Shown piece by piece: positions 43,209 to 52,609 of a stretch of 64,000 bases of DNA. The notes below the pieces were generated by a model. That model was not told the origin of the DNA, made no database searches, and worked only from the letters and a program-made list of their open reading frames with translations. Both the position numbers and the translations under genes were made by a program. The stretch comes from Marasmitruncus massiliensis. Lineage in GTDB: Bacteria; Bacillota; Clostridia; Oscillospirales; Ruminococcaceae. Every line of letters begins with the position of its first letter. The stretch's first letter is position 1. The DNA is taken from NCBI RefSeq assembly GCF_900186535.1, contig NZ_FYDE01000005.1, forward strand, positions 1,154,895-1,218,894. The letters are read 5' to 3'.

Positions 43209-45622
43209 TTCTTTACAAGTGCCGAATCTGTCACCACAACAGTGTTTCCCATATTTGTGGTAAAGTGCAGGTTGCCCGACTGATCAAACCAGAAGTTCGG
43301 AGCGGCTATTTCCGTCAAGGCCTTTTTCGTGCGGTCATAGGTATAAAACCGAAGCGTATTTTGATTGAATCCGGTGAAATCAAGCTTTGCCGTTACAGTG
43401 ACATCCATACCGAAAGCGCCGGTCTGGCTGAATTTTATCAGCTGCATTTTATTGCGGTAAACCTTGGAAAGCGCTGTGCGTGAGGCTTTGTCATCTACCG
43501 CGACTCCAAGTTTTATATTGGTTTTGGAGGTGAATTTCAGAGGATTAAAGGAAATGCTGCTCACAAGCTTCCCGTTGCTTGCCTTGGTCAGTGTCAGCAT
43601 CGGCGTGACAGCGACAGGTTTGCCTTTTGTGACTGCCGAAATAGCGCGTACAATGGATTTCACTGCGGCTGGAGAAATTTCATTGCCGGAAGGAATGGCA
43701 ATCGAAACGGTTGCGGCAGCCAGTTTGTTTTTGATTGCCGCGGCAATAGCAGCGTTGATAGAGGTGGTTGCGTTCCTGCTGACAGCGGAAGCTTTTACAA
43801 GGTTCGCGGAAGCACTGCCACCGCCGCCTCCTCCGCCACCGCCACCACCACCGCCACCGCTACCGCCGCCTCCTCCTCCGCCAGATGTGGTGGTAGTGGC
43901 GGAACTTGCAGTTGTCCAGCTGGCAGTTAGAGTGAGATTGCCGGTGACAGGGGTGGAGGAAGTCCAGAGGGTGCCGCCATTGTACCAGCCGTTAAAGGTG
44001 TAGCCTGACCGGGTGGTTGTTGGCAAAGAAACGGTTGCGTTATCCGATATCATTAATGCTGCCTCGCAATAACTTCCTCCATTACTTTTAAACGCGACAG
44101 TTTTTGTTGTGATGCTGACTGGGTATGCTGCGCCGTTCAATTCGGGATAAGTAAACACTTTTCCACTTTCTGAAATGGTGCCAATTGGCAGATGATAGTT
44201 ATTGCCGTCCCAGGTGTTCAGAAAATAGGTATGCTTAATTCCGGATGCGTCTGTGCTTGCTCCCGCGTCTTTGTCATCATGTGTGGTATCTACTAAATAC
44301 CAGCCACCATCTATTTCGACATAGTTCCACATGTGATTCAGTTGCCCGGAACTGTTGCCACTTCCGACTACTTCTATGCACGTTAAGCCCGCTTTGTCAC
44401 AAAGCAGTTTGAATGCCTTGCTGTAGCCTTCACAAACGGCGGAGCGGGTTAAAAAAACCCCGGTAGGAGAATAAATATAGGAGAAAGTGCCATTGTTCAG
44501 GGTATTTGCGCCAGCGGAATTATAAACTGTATTTGCTGCGACATAATCGTGAAAATATTGCAGTTTCTCAAGTTCTCCGTCTGGTGCGGCGGCGACGACA
44601 CGATTGATGACAGCGTTCATAGCGGCTTGTACGGATGCTGCTGCCGCTGCAGTACCATACTTTGCGGTACCATCCATATTAGCTATCCCATGGATACCGT
44701 CTCCGCTAAAGCGTAAATATGCGCTCGTGATTTGGCCTCCGGATAACGTATAATATGCAGAAATACCATCTTTAATGGTTCCGTTACCAATCCGAAGCCA
44801 GAAAATTTCTGGGTGGTCCATCTTAAGAGCATCAATCGCCTGCTGAATTGCAGAAATTAAACTACTGTCATCTAAACCGCTTAAAAGAGTAAGATCATTG
44901 CATAAAAGGAGATCATTTTCGGACGGGGTTTGCATTCCGGCAATCATATGAGAAGAGATGTCAGCGGCTAGGTCGGCAATTTGCTCATGAAACCAGGAGT
45001 TGTTCGCAACATCAAGCTCTGCGGTGCTGATTTTTAAATCTGAATTTTCTTGGAAACCCGGTGCAATGGGCCGATCTGTCGGAGAGAACAAATAGTGCAG
45101 CTCTTGTTCTTCCGCCTCAAACACCGCGTTCAGTTCGACCGCTTCTGCGGGCATGACGAAGCTGTAAACGCCGTCCGCAGCTTCCAGCGCTTCGCCATTC
45201 CATGTGAGGGAGGCAAGCTGCATTCCCTCATCAGGGGTTACAGTGACTGTAACAGGTTCCCCTTCTGCGGCGGTGCACTGACCGACGGCGATACTGCCCC
45301 CTGTGATACCGTCTGCGACTGTTACCGGGAATACATCGGGCAGGGCTTGTTTAGGCTCCAGCCCGGCGCTGTCTTCGGCGTCGGGCCGGGAAACCGTAGT
45401 CAGATCATCCGGTTGTTCATTCGCATCCTTCGCGGCCGGATCAGTCTCTTCCGATGAAATTTCTTCAGGCGCAAGGCCCGTTTCTGCTGTGACATCCTCT
45501 GAAACGGAAGAGGAGCCGGAGTCGGCCGGAAGCTGTGCGGTATCCACGGCGGCAGCGACAGAACCGAGGAGGCTCAGCGATAGGAAACATGCTAAAAAAC
45601 CGGATAAAATGCGCTTTTGCAT
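43205..45622 (-). CDS. Large secreted transglutaminase-like protein with bacterial repeat and poly-glycine linker
   Basis: An 805-residue exported protein. A signal peptide occupies residues 1-25 and an acidic Ser/Glu/Pro-rich stalk runs to about 120. A beta-rich domain follows, then a transglutaminase-like domain about 300-500 with SAVCEGYSKAFKLLCDKAG (Cys), HMWNYVEIDGGWYLVDTTHD (His and Asp). An InlB-type repeat (SGYTFNGWYNGG) is near 545-600, a run of 25 mostly Gly residues near 612-636, and a C-terminal beta domain without a named family. It may be a cell-surface enzyme or scaffold. The promoter (45679-45707) is on the minus strand. Confidence 0.85.
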   Translation of the reverse strand: MQKRILSGFLACFLSLSLLGSVAAAVDTAQLPADSGSSSVSEDVTAETGLAPEEISSEETDPAAKDANEQPDDLTTVSRPDAEDSAGLEPKQALPDVFPVTVADGITGGSIAVGQCTAAEGEPVTVTVTPDEGMQLASLTWNGEALEAADGVYSFVMPAEAVELNAVFEAEEQELHYLFSPTDRPIAPGFQENSDLKISTAELDVANNSWFHEQIADLAADISSHMIAGMQTPSENDLLLCNDLTLLSGLDDSSLISAIQQAIDALKMDHPEIFWLRIGNGTIKDGISAYYTLSGGQITSAYLRFSGDGIHGIANMDGTAKYGTAAAAASVQAAMNAVINRVVAAAPDGELEKLQYFHDYVAANTVYNSAGANTLNNGTFSYIYSPTGVFLTRSAVCEGYSKAFKLLCDKAGLTCIEVVGSGNSSGQLNHMWNYVEIDGGWYLVDTTHDDKDAGASTDASGIKHTYFLNTWDGNNYHLPIGTISESGKVFTYPELNGAAYPVSITTKTVAFKSNGGSYCEAALMISDNATVSLPTTTRSGYTFNGWYNGGTLWTSSTPVTGNLTLTASWTTASSATTTTSGGGGGGGSGGGGGGGGGGGGGGSASANLVKASAVSRNATTSINAAIAAAIKNKLAAATVSIAIPSGNEISPAAVKSIVRAISAVTKGKPVAVTPMLTLTKASNGKLVSSISFNPLKFTSKTNIKLGVAVDDKASRTALSKVYRNKMQLIKFSQTGAFGMDVTVTAKLDFTGFNQNTLRFYTYDRTKKALTEIAAPNFWFDQSGNLHFTTNMGNTVVVTDSALVKK
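43819..43884 (-). repeat. Low-complexity glycine-codon tract
   Basis: A GGN-codon run encoding more than 20 glycines within the secreted transglutaminase-like protein. It is a trinucleotide array and therefore a likely in-frame length polymorphism. Confidence 0.75.
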
Positions 45623-45678
45623 AATAGGTCCTCCACCTGGCAATATAATCATAAAACAATGGCAGATATTGTAAAACC

Positions 45679-45707
45679 ATTTTATCATGTTACCGTAGGA
45701 ATGTCTA
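45679..45707 (-). promoter_or_regulatory. Promoter of the transglutaminase-like gene
   Basis: On the minus strand TAGACA (45707-45702) and TAAAAT (45684-45679) are 17 nt apart. Confidence 0.5.
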
Positions 45708-45759
45708 TGGCAGAAATCCCTATTTAATTTCCATAATTGCACTGCTATGGCGATTTTTC

Positions 45760-45788
45760 TTGAATTTTAGAAGAAAAAAAGCTATAAT
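45760..45788 (+). promoter_or_regulatory. Promoter of valS
   Basis: TTGAAT at 45760-45765 and a perfect TATAAT at 45783-45788, spacer 17. Only 46 nt separate it from the valS start, so there is no room for a T-box leader. Confidence 0.75.
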
Positions 45789-45834
45789 ACAAAGGATTGT
45801 AAGTAAGCAAATTTCACATATTGGGGGAAATAAA

Positions 45835-48456
45835 ATGCGCAAGGAACTGGATAAGGTCTATGACCCGAAACAGGTCGAAGATAGAACCTATCAATTCTGG
45901 CTGGACGGGCATTATTTTCATGCAGAGGTTGACCCGGAAAAAGAGCCGTATACAATAGTCATTCCGCCGCCCAACATCACCGGGCAGCTTCATATGGGGC
46001 ACGCGCTGGATGAGACACTTCAGGATATTTTAATCAGATGGCGCAGGATGCAGGGCCGTAATACGCTCTGGCTCCCCGGTACCGACCATGCTTCCATAGC
46101 AACGGAAGCCAAAATCGTGGAGGCAATGCGCAAGGAAGGGCTGACCAAGGAGCAGATCGGCCGCGAAAAATTTCTTGAGCGCGCCTGGGAGTGGAAAAAG
46201 ACCTATGGCGGGCGCATTATTGAGCAGCTGAAAAAGCTCGGCTCCTCCTGCGACTGGGACCGCGAGCGTTTTACGCTGGACGAGGGATGTTCCAAAGCGG
46301 TCCGCAAGGTCTTCGTCAACCTTTATGAAAAAGGGCTGATCTACCGCGGGGAACGCATCATCAACTGGTGCCCCCACTGCAAAACTTCCATCTCCGAGGC
46401 GGAGGTGGAATATGAGGAGAAGGACGGCTTCTTCTGGCACATCAATTACCCGATTGTCGGTACGGACGAGATGCTCGAAATTGCGACAACCCGTCCCGAA
46501 ACGCTGCTGGGCGATACCGCTGTCGCGGTTCACCCCGACGATGAGCGTTACCGGCACCTGATCGGCAAAAAAGTTCTTCTGCCGCTGGTCGGGCGGGAAA
46601 TCCCGATTGTGGCGGACACCTATGTCGAAATGGATTTCGGCACCGGCGTTGTGAAGATCACGCCCGCGCACGACCCGAATGACTTCGAGGTCGGTCTGCG
46701 CCATGACCTGCCGGTCATCAACGTGTTCAACGAGGACGCTACGATCAACGAAAACGGTGGCAGTTACCAGGGTATGACCCGCGAAGAATGCCGCAAAGCA
46801 ATTGTGGCGGGTCTGGAAAAAGGCGGCTTCCTGAAAAATGTGGAGCCCTATAAGCATAATGTGGGCGGATGCTACCGCTGCAGCACAATTGTGGAGCCAC
46901 GCGTTTCCAAACAGTGGTTTGTGAAGATGGAGCCGCTTGCGAAACCTGCTGTCAAAGCGGTCAGAACAGGGGAAACGAAGTTTGTTCCCGAGCGGTTTGA
47001 CAAGATTTATTATCACTGGATGGAAAACATCAAGGACTGGTGCATTTCCCGTCAGCTTTGGTGGGGCCATCGGATTCCGGCATGGTACTGCCATGACTGC
47101 GGGGAACTGATTGTGTCGATGGAGGATCCCACCGAATGCCCGAAGTGCCACGGGAGGCATCTGGATCAGGACCCGGATACGCTGGATACCTGGTTCTCTT
47201 CGGCCCTGTGGCCGTTCTCCACGCTCGGATGGCCGGATGAAACCGCCGAGCTGAAACACTTCTATCCGACCAATACGCTGGTCACCGGCTATGACATTAT
47301 CTTTTTCTGGGTTGCCCGCATGATTTTCTCCGGCATCGAGCATATGGGGGAAGTTCCGTTTGATACGGTGCTCATCCACGGCCTTGTACGCGACGCGCAG
47401 GGACGCAAGATGTCCAAATCTCTCGGCAACGGCATTGACCCGCTGGTGATGATTGACGAATTCGGTGCGGACGCGCTGCGCTTTACGCTGGCGACCGGCA
47501 ACAGCCCGGGCAACGACATGCGCTTCTCGGACGACAAGGTGCGCGCATCCCGGAACTTCTGCAATAAACTGTGGAACGCCGCGCGCTTTATCATGATGAA
47601 CCTGTCCGACGAGGCGGATTCGGTTGAACTGCCGGAAACGGTGATGATGGAAGATCGTTGGGTGCTGAGCAAATTTAATACTCTGGCCAAAGAAGTCAAC
47701 GATAATCTTGAAAAATTTGAACTGGGCATCGCTGTCCAGAAGCTGTATGACTTTATCTGGGACGTGCTCTGCGACTGGTATATCGAGCTGTGCAAGGCGC
47801 GTCTGAACGCGGGAGGAGAGACCTCTCTGGCGGCGCAGAAGGTGCTGGTTTATGTCATGAGCAGCACGCTCAAACTGCTGCACCCGTTTATGCCGTTTAT
47901 CACCGAGGAGATCTGGCAGGCGCTTCCGCATGACGGGGAAAGTATTATGGTCTCGAAGTTCCCGGCTTATGACGAGCGGCTGAACTTTGCGCAGGACGAG
48001 GCGGACTTTGAGAAGATTATGGATGCCATCAAAGCCATCCGCAACCGCCGCGGCGAAATGAACGTGCCGCCTTCCCGCAAAGCGCATGTTTCCATCGCAA
48101 CCACGGAGCAGGCGGTGTTTGAGGCGGGAAAACCGTTCTTTGAGCGGCTGGCCTCTGCTTCCCATGTTGAAATCGGCGACAGCTTCTCCATGGAAGGCGC
48201 TGTACAGGTTATCACCGACGCCGCCAGAATCTTTATTCCGATGGGTGACCTGATCGACTACGAAAAGGAACTGGCGCGCCTGAACAGGGAAAAAGCGGCG
48301 GCGGAGAAGGATATTGCGATGCTTTCGGGCAAACTATCCAATGAAAACTTTGTTTCAAAAGCGCCGGCGGCGGTTGTCGAGGCGGAGCGAGAGAAGCTTG
48401 CGAAGCATCGGGAGCGGCTTGCGAAAATTGAAGAATCCATAGCGGCGCTGGGCTGA
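45835..48456 (+). CDS. valS: Valyl-tRNA synthetase
   Basis: An 873-residue class I synthetase. The HIGH-type motif is QLHMGHAL near residue 48, an editing (CP1) domain runs about 190-345, two zinc-type clusters (CPHC; CHDC with CPKC) are visible, and KMSKSLGNG is near 525. The C-terminal coiled-coil, about 810-873, is intact. It charges tRNA-Val and is essential. GGGGGAAA precedes ATG 45835; longer in-frame codons upstream overlap the promoter. Confidence 0.97.
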   Translation: MRKELDKVYDPKQVEDRTYQFWLDGHYFHAEVDPEKEPYTIVIPPPNITGQLHMGHALDETLQDILIRWRRMQGRNTLWLPGTDHASIATEAKIVEAMRKEGLTKEQIGREKFLERAWEWKKTYGGRIIEQLKKLGSSCDWDRERFTLDEGCSKAVRKVFVNLYEKGLIYRGERIINWCPHCKTSISEAEVEYEEKDGFFWHINYPIVGTDEMLEIATTRPETLLGDTAVAVHPDDERYRHLIGKKVLLPLVGREIPIVADTYVEMDFGTGVVKITPAHDPNDFEVGLRHDLPVINVFNEDATINENGGSYQGMTREECRKAIVAGLEKGGFLKNVEPYKHNVGGCYRCSTIVEPRVSKQWFVKMEPLAKPAVKAVRTGETKFVPERFDKIYYHWMENIKDWCISRQLWWGHRIPAWYCHDCGELIVSMEDPTECPKCHGRHLDQDPDTLDTWFSSALWPFSTLGWPDETAELKHFYPTNTLVTGYDIIFFWVARMIFSGIEHMGEVPFDTVLIHGLVRDAQGRKMSKSLGNGIDPLVMIDEFGADALRFTLATGNSPGNDMRFSDDKVRASRNFCNKLWNAARFIMMNLSDEADSVELPETVMMEDRWVLSKFNTLAKEVNDNLEKFELGIAVQKLYDFIWDVLCDWYIELCKARLNAGGETSLAAQKVLVYVMSSTLKLLHPFMPFITEEIWQALPHDGESIMVSKFPAYDERLNFAQDEADFEKIMDAIKAIRNRRGEMNVPPSRKAHVSIATTEQAVFEAGKPFFERLASASHVEIGDSFSMEGAVQVITDAARIFIPMGDLIDYEKELARLNREKAAAEKDIAMLSGKLSNENFVSKAPAAVVEAEREKLAKHRERLAKIEESIAALG

Positions 48457-48473
48457 CTGGAAACGTATGAATC

Positions 48474-48512
48474 GGGAACGCTGTGAGACGGCGTTCCCGG
48501 TTTTGGCTTTTA
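48474..48512 (+). terminator. Terminator between valS and folC
   Basis: CGGGAACGC pairs with GCGTTCCCG, followed by GTTTTGGCTTTT. It allows partial separation from folC. Confidence 0.65.
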
Positions 48513-48541
48513 TCTTTTATTCGAGAATAGGAGTGATTGAA

Positions 48542-49816
48542 TTGCAATATAAAGAAGCGCTGGATTATATCCATGCCCGCGCCCGGTTCGGCAGCAGGCC
48601 GGGCCTTGAGCAGATCGGAAAGATGATGCGGCTGCTGGGCGACCCGCAGGAAAAGCTGCGGGTGGTACATGTGGCGGGCACAAACGGGAAAGGCTCGACA
48701 GCCGCGATGACTGCCGCTTTGCTGCGTGCGGCCGGTTACCGGACAGGGCTGACGATCTCGCCGTTTGTTGTGGATTTCTGTGAACGGATTCAGATTGACG
48801 GGGAATTTATTTCCCATGAGGACCTCGCGAAAGAAATCACGCTGCTGCAGCCGTTTGCCGATCAGGTGGAGGAATTGACCGAATTTGAGCTGATCACCGC
48901 GGCGGCTTATGATTATTTCTACCGCAGGAACTGCGATGTTGTGGTGGCGGAAGTCGGGCTGGGAGGCCGGTTCGACGCGACCAATATTATCCGGAATCCC
49001 ATTGTTTCGGTCATTACGCCGATCGGCCTCGATCATACGGACATTCTCGGCGACACGATTGAACAGATCGCCTTTGAAAAGTGCGGGATTATCAAGCCCG
49101 GTGCCCCGGTGGTGACCAGCCCGGAGCAGGACACGGACGCGCTGGCGGTGATTCTGGAGCAGTGCGCACAAAAGGGCTGCACCCTCGCACAGCTGACGAT
49201 CAATGCGGCGGGAGATGTGAGACTGAGTCTGGACGGCGCGCGGTTTCTTTACAGGGATGTCGAGATGCATCTTCCGCTTTTGGGCAGGTATCAGATTGCC
49301 AACGCGCTGACTGCTTTAAAGGCCGCTGAACTGGCGGTGCAGCGCTGCGGCGGGCAGACGCTTTCCATGCAGGCGGTCAGGGAAGGCCTCTCGAAGGTGC
49401 ACTTCCCCGCACGGATGGAAATTCTGTGCCGAAACCCGCTGACAATTCTGGACGGCGCGCATAACCCTCACGGCGCGAAGGCGCTTGCGCAGAGCCTTCC
49501 CCTGCTGGGAGACAGGCCGGTGACAGCGGTGATGGGCGTGCTGGCCGACAAAGACAGCACAGCCGCGCTGAAAGCGCTGGCGCCCCATTTCCGCAGGCTC
49601 ATCTGTGTAACGCCGGATAATCCGAGGGCTTTGGACGGGCACGAGTTGGCGGCACGCGCGGACGCGCTGGGGCTGACCGCTTCCGCCGCGCACTCGGCGC
49701 AGGAAGCATGGGAACTCGCTTCGGCGGTAGCGGCGTCGGAAAACGGCGCGGTGGTGGTCTGCGGATCGCTTTATCTTGCCGGACAGATGCGAAAGGTGAT
49801 TTTAAACGCCGACTGA
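48542..49816 (+). CDS. folC: Folylpolyglutamate synthase / dihydrofolate synthase
   Basis: A 424-residue Mur-ligase-fold enzyme. The ATP loop HVAGTNGKGS is at residues 43-52, followed by FVVDFCERIQIDG, VAEVGLGGRFDATN and the C-terminal ILDGAHNPHGAKAL. It adds glutamate to folates. The start is a TTG at 48542, 8 nt after AGGAG; the in-frame GTG at 48533 overlaps that site. Confidence 0.93.
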   Translation: MQYKEALDYIHARARFGSRPGLEQIGKMMRLLGDPQEKLRVVHVAGTNGKGSTAAMTAALLRAAGYRTGLTISPFVVDFCERIQIDGEFISHEDLAKEITLLQPFADQVEELTEFELITAAAYDYFYRRNCDVVVAEVGLGGRFDATNIIRNPIVSVITPIGLDHTDILGDTIEQIAFEKCGIIKPGAPVVTSPEQDTDALAVILEQCAQKGCTLAQLTINAAGDVRLSLDGARFLYRDVEMHLPLLGRYQIANALTALKAAELAVQRCGGQTLSMQAVREGLSKVHFPARMEILCRNPLTILDGAHNPHGAKALAQSLPLLGDRPVTAVMGVLADKDSTAALKALAPHFRRLICVTPDNPRALDGHELAARADALGLTASAAHSAQEAWELASAVAASENGAVVVCGSLYLAGQMRKVILNAD

Positions 49817-49840
49817 CGCGGTTCGACAACCTTTTTATAC

Positions 49841-49873
49841 AAAAAGCTCTATCCTTTGGATAGGGCTTTTTTG
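49841..49873 (+). terminator. Terminator after folC
   Basis: A 13-bp stem with one G-U pair (49842-49854 with 49858-49870), then T-run. Confidence 0.85.
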
Positions 49874-49967
49874 CTGTCCGGGCAGCTATGCCGCGGAAGA
49901 ATCGCGCGGCAGGGCTTGTCCCGCTGAATGGGGCAAGGACAATTCACATAAAGGAGACAGGAAAAAC

Positions 49968-50324
49968 ATGGCTGTGCAAATCGACCTGGCGGACGAAATG
50001 ATGATTGCGCACATCATCGGCGACATCGACCATCATAATGCGAAAGAACTGCGCGAGACGATTGATGACGCGGTGGTCAAGGGGCAGGTGCGCGAGCTGG
50101 AACTGGATTTCAGAGATGTGAGTTTTATGGATTCTTCGGGTATCGGCCTGGTGATGGGGCGCTATAAGCTGATGAAAGAGATCGGCGGCGATTTATACCT
50201 GATCAATATCGCCAGCCATCTGAAAAAAGTGATGATTCTGGCGGGGCTGGACCGCCTTGCAATTATGGACAGGCCTGAACGGCACCCCTTAAAACCTGTG
50301 GAAAACGGAGGAAACAAACAATGA
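49968..50324 (+). CDS. spoIIAA: Anti-sigma F factor antagonist SpoIIAA
   Basis: A 118-residue STAS-domain protein. The phosphorylatable Ser lies in SFMDSSGIGLVMGRYK near residue 58. Unphosphorylated SpoIIAA frees sigma F from SpoIIAB in the forespore. It is the first gene of spoIIA, with spoIIAB overlapping its stop (ATGA). I could not pick a convincing sigma-H promoter upstream. Confidence 0.95.
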   Translation: MAVQIDLADEMMIAHIIGDIDHHNAKELRETIDDAVVKGQVRELELDFRDVSFMDSSGIGLVMGRYKLMKEIGGDLYLINIASHLKKVMILAGLDRLAIMDRPERHPLKPVENGGNKQ

Positions 50325-50758
50325 AGGCAATCAATTCCATGAAACTGCAATTTGAGGGGCGTTCCGTAAACGAGTCGTTCTCGCGTACGGCCGTGGCGGC
50401 TTTTGTTGCTCAGCTGGACCCGACGATTGAAGAAATATCCGACATTAAGACCGCGGTCAGCGAAGCGGTGACCAACTGCATCGTTCATGCCTACCGGCAT
50501 AAGCTGGGCGTCGTTTACATAACCGCGAATATCCTGCCAGACAGCCACGTCGTGATCAAGATCCGCGACAAAGGCTGCGGCATCCCCGATATCCCCAAAG
50601 CCATGGAACCAATGTATACCTCTGCCCCTGAGGAGGAGCGCGCGGGGCTGGGCTTTGCTGTGATGCAAAGCCTGATGGATAAGGTGAAGGTCACCTCAAA
50701 AGAGGGAAAGGGGACGACGGTGGTACTGGAAAGGAGCATTCGCTGCAAGGAGGCATGA
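50321..50758 (+). CDS. spoIIAB: Anti-sigma F factor SpoIIAB
   Basis: A 145-residue GHKL serine kinase. The N-box is AVSEAVTNCIVHAY near 45-58, G1 box DKGCGIPDI near 82, and GLGFAVMQSLMD near 110. It sequesters sigma F and phosphorylates SpoIIAA. It overlaps spoIIAA by 4 nt and sigF by 4 nt, the standard spoIIA operon coupling. Confidence 0.95.
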   Translation: MKAINSMKLQFEGRSVNESFSRTAVAAFVAQLDPTIEEISDIKTAVSEAVTNCIVHAYRHKLGVVYITANILPDSHVVIKIRDKGCGIPDIPKAMEPMYTSAPEEERAGLGFAVMQSLMDKVKVTSKEGKGTTVVLERSIRCKEA

Positions 50759-51438
50759 GCACGGGCATGATAGACTGCGCAGCGGACAAACGGGAACAGA
50801 CGATTTCCAATAACATTGGATTGGTGCACTCCTGCGCCCACAGATTTAAAGGCAGGGGAATTGAATACGACGACCTGTTTCAAGCGGGCTGTATGGGGCT
50901 TTGCAAGGCCGCGGATGCGTTTGATGAGAACCGCGGCGTGCGGTTTTCCACCTATGCGGTTCCGGTGATTCTGGGCGAAATGCGCCGCCTGTTCCGTGAC
51001 GGAGGCGCGGTCAAAGTTTCACGCTCTCTGAAGGAGCTTTCGATTAAGCTTGGCCGCGAACGGGAGCGCCTTGCGAATGAAATCGGACGGGAGCCTACGG
51101 TGAGCGAGCTTGCCGGGTCGATGGACCTCTCGGAAGAACAGGTTGTGGAAGCCCTATGCGCGGCATCGCCGCCGCTTTCGCTCACGGAAAGTGAGGAAGA
51201 CGGCGGCGGCCAGACAGATGTACCCATGGCTTCACCCGAGGAACTGCTTTCAGATATCATTTCCCTGAAACAGGTGGTTGGGAGCTTGGAGCCCCATGAC
51301 AGGAAACTGATTATCCTTCGTTATTTTTCCGGCAAAACCCAAACGCAGACGGCACAGGAACTTGGTATGACACAGGTGCAGGTCTCCCGCAGGGAGAAAA
51401 AGATCCTGTCGGCAATGCGCAGGGAGCTGTCGGGCTGA
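50755..51438 (+). CDS. sigF: Forespore sigma factor SigF
   Basis: A 227-residue sigma-70 family factor lacking region 1. Region 2 has EYDDLFQAGCMGLCKAADAF near 38-57 and FSTYAVPVILGEMRR near 65-79; region 4 has KTQTQTAQELGMTQVQVSRR near 197-216. It drives the first forespore regulon. Third gene of spoIIA; strong evidence that the organism forms endospores. Confidence 0.96.
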   Translation: MSTGMIDCAADKREQTISNNIGLVHSCAHRFKGRGIEYDDLFQAGCMGLCKAADAFDENRGVRFSTYAVPVILGEMRRLFRDGGAVKVSRSLKELSIKLGRERERLANEIGREPTVSELAGSMDLSEEQVVEALCAASPPLSLTESEEDGGGQTDVPMASPEELLSDIISLKQVVGSLEPHDRKLIILRYFSGKTQTQTAQELGMTQVQVSRREKKILSAMRRELSG

Positions 51439-51690
51439 GAGCAGCCGGCAGTGAGGGCAAAGGTGGATGTATTGCTGGAAAGGGAACCGCCAAACCGGCC
51501 GGTGCACGGTGCCCTTTCCATATCTGATGCGGCAGGTCATCATAAGCGGGCTATTCATGGGCAGTCTGCCACCCTCATACTGCCGCCGCTCGTTGGTGGC
51601 TCCATAAGTATCGTATGCGGCAGGGAACCCGGCGGCGACAGGGGAGGGAAGCCCCAAGGCCGCCCGTTTTCAAAGAGCGCCGCTGAAACG
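51439..51690. other. Gene-poor, structured 250-nt region after sigF
   Basis: No convincing gene on either strand. GGAAAGGG near 51478-51485 can pair with CCCTTTCC near 51512-51519, enclosing the palindrome ACCGGCCGGT. Repeated TGCGGCAGG motifs lie at about 51529 and 51617. It could be a small RNA or a decayed gene; the open frame on the minus strand overlaps sigF heavily. Confidence 0.3.
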
Positions 51691-51696
51691 CAAAAA

Positions 51697-51745
51697 AGGG
51701 CGCGTCCGCTATCCTGCGGACGCGCCCTTTTGGGCTGTTATTTTT
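51697..51745. terminator. Bidirectional terminator
   Basis: A 14-bp GC-rich stem (AGGGCGCGTCCGC with GCGGACGCGCCCT, loop TATCCT), T-run on the + side, next to the minus-strand gene at 51738. Confidence 0.85.
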
Positions 51746-51998
51746 TTTGAGGGGGAATTGCCTCCACCTTGTATTTCAGCAAATTGCCGATGACGAAAAA
51801 ACCGTGCGGGGATTGCGCGTAATAACTGCCGCACACGCCGCAGCGGAACAGCGGGAGCGGCTCTTCTTTGCCAGGCAGGAAAATCTGCCTGTTATCAGGA
51901 TGAAGGTTTGTTTTGCAGCAGTCGTTTAAAAGTCCGCCGCGGGGACGTTGCAGCGTATAGCCGCTGTTCTTGTCAAACCAATCGATAAAGTGATCCAT
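51738..51998 (-). CDS. Small hypothetical protein
   Basis: An 86-residue protein starting at 51998 after GGAGGAG. It has NDCCKTN near 30 and FRCGVCGSYY near 55, a possible zinc-knuckle arrangement of four cysteines. Family not recognised. Confidence 0.62.
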   Translation of the reverse strand: MDHFIDWFDKNSGYTLQRPRGGLLNDCCKTNLHPDNRQIFLPGKEEPLPLFRCGVCGSYYAQSPHGFFVIGNLLKYKVEAIPPQKK

Positions 51999-52089
51999 CT
52001 TTTTCTCCTCCGAGAATCTGTGCCGCCGCTTTCTTATATTTCTAAATAACGAACGCATAAATGAAAATACTAATGACTGAGGTGATAAA

Positions 52090-52239
52090 ATGAGCACATT
52101 TTATGAAAACAATCCCGAATTAAGGGGATACTTTGAGTCTTTGCCAATTGAAGTGAAAAACCGGATTTTGGAGTCCGGCGTGGAAATTTCTACGCTTGGG
52201 GAACTCAAGCAGTGTGCGGAAAATCTGAAGGCACAATAG
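52090..52239 (+). CDS. Small hypothetical protein, 49 residues
   Basis: An ATG at 52090 preceded by GAGGTGATAA reads 49 codons to TAG at 52237-52239. The product starts MSTFYENNPELRGYFESLP, is charged and helical, and contains EVKNRILESGVEISTLGEL. The good ribosome-binding site and protein-like composition support a real gene. Small proteins of this type are common in Clostridia; function unknown. Confidence 0.6.
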   Translation: MSTFYENNPELRGYFESLPIEVKNRILESGVEISTLGELKQCAENLKAQ

Positions 52240-52312
52240 CATCCGAAGTCCGGTTATTTTTACAAAACCATTATATCCGTTCGGCGGTGAGAAATCAACA
52301 GTTCATCAAAAA

Positions 52313-52354
52313 GCACCGGCTAAGCAAAGATTAAAGCCTAGCCGGTGCCCTTTT
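52313..52354 (+). terminator. Terminator after the 49-residue gene
   Basis: A perfect 10-bp stem (52313-52322 with 52339-52348), then CCTTTTTC. The rest of 52355-52609 shows only the promoter of the next gene. Confidence 0.75.
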
Positions 52355-52548
52355 TCAGACACCATAGAATCTATGAGGCAATCCTGATGAACAATTTTTA
52401 GTGTACGCAAAATAATATTGGCACATCTAATCACTATCCATATCAAGACATCTCCTTCCTCAGTGATGTCGCTATTAATTTGCGCAACTATCCGGCGTTT
52501 ATAAGTATAAAAAGATGGGAACAGAAAAAGAAAAAAATGGGATTTGGT

Positions 52549-52576
52549 TTGCTCTTTTTGAATTGTGTGTTAAAAT
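52549..52576 (+). promoter_or_regulatory. Possible promoter of the NimA-like gene
   Basis: TTGCTC at 52549-52554 and TAAAAT at 52571-52576 with a 16-nt spacer. The -35 box is weak. Confidence 0.4.
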
Positions 52577-52609
52577 ATTAAGAAAACGGCCAGAGAAAGA
52601 GGAAAAAGT

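Noticed and set aside
45789-45834. T-box leader for valS
   Set aside because: Only 46 nt separate the promoter from the start codon, too short for a T-box.
51250-51657. Minus-strand ORF of 135 codons after sigF
   Set aside because: It overlaps almost 190 nt of sigF, has no ribosome-binding site I trust, and the product resembles no family.
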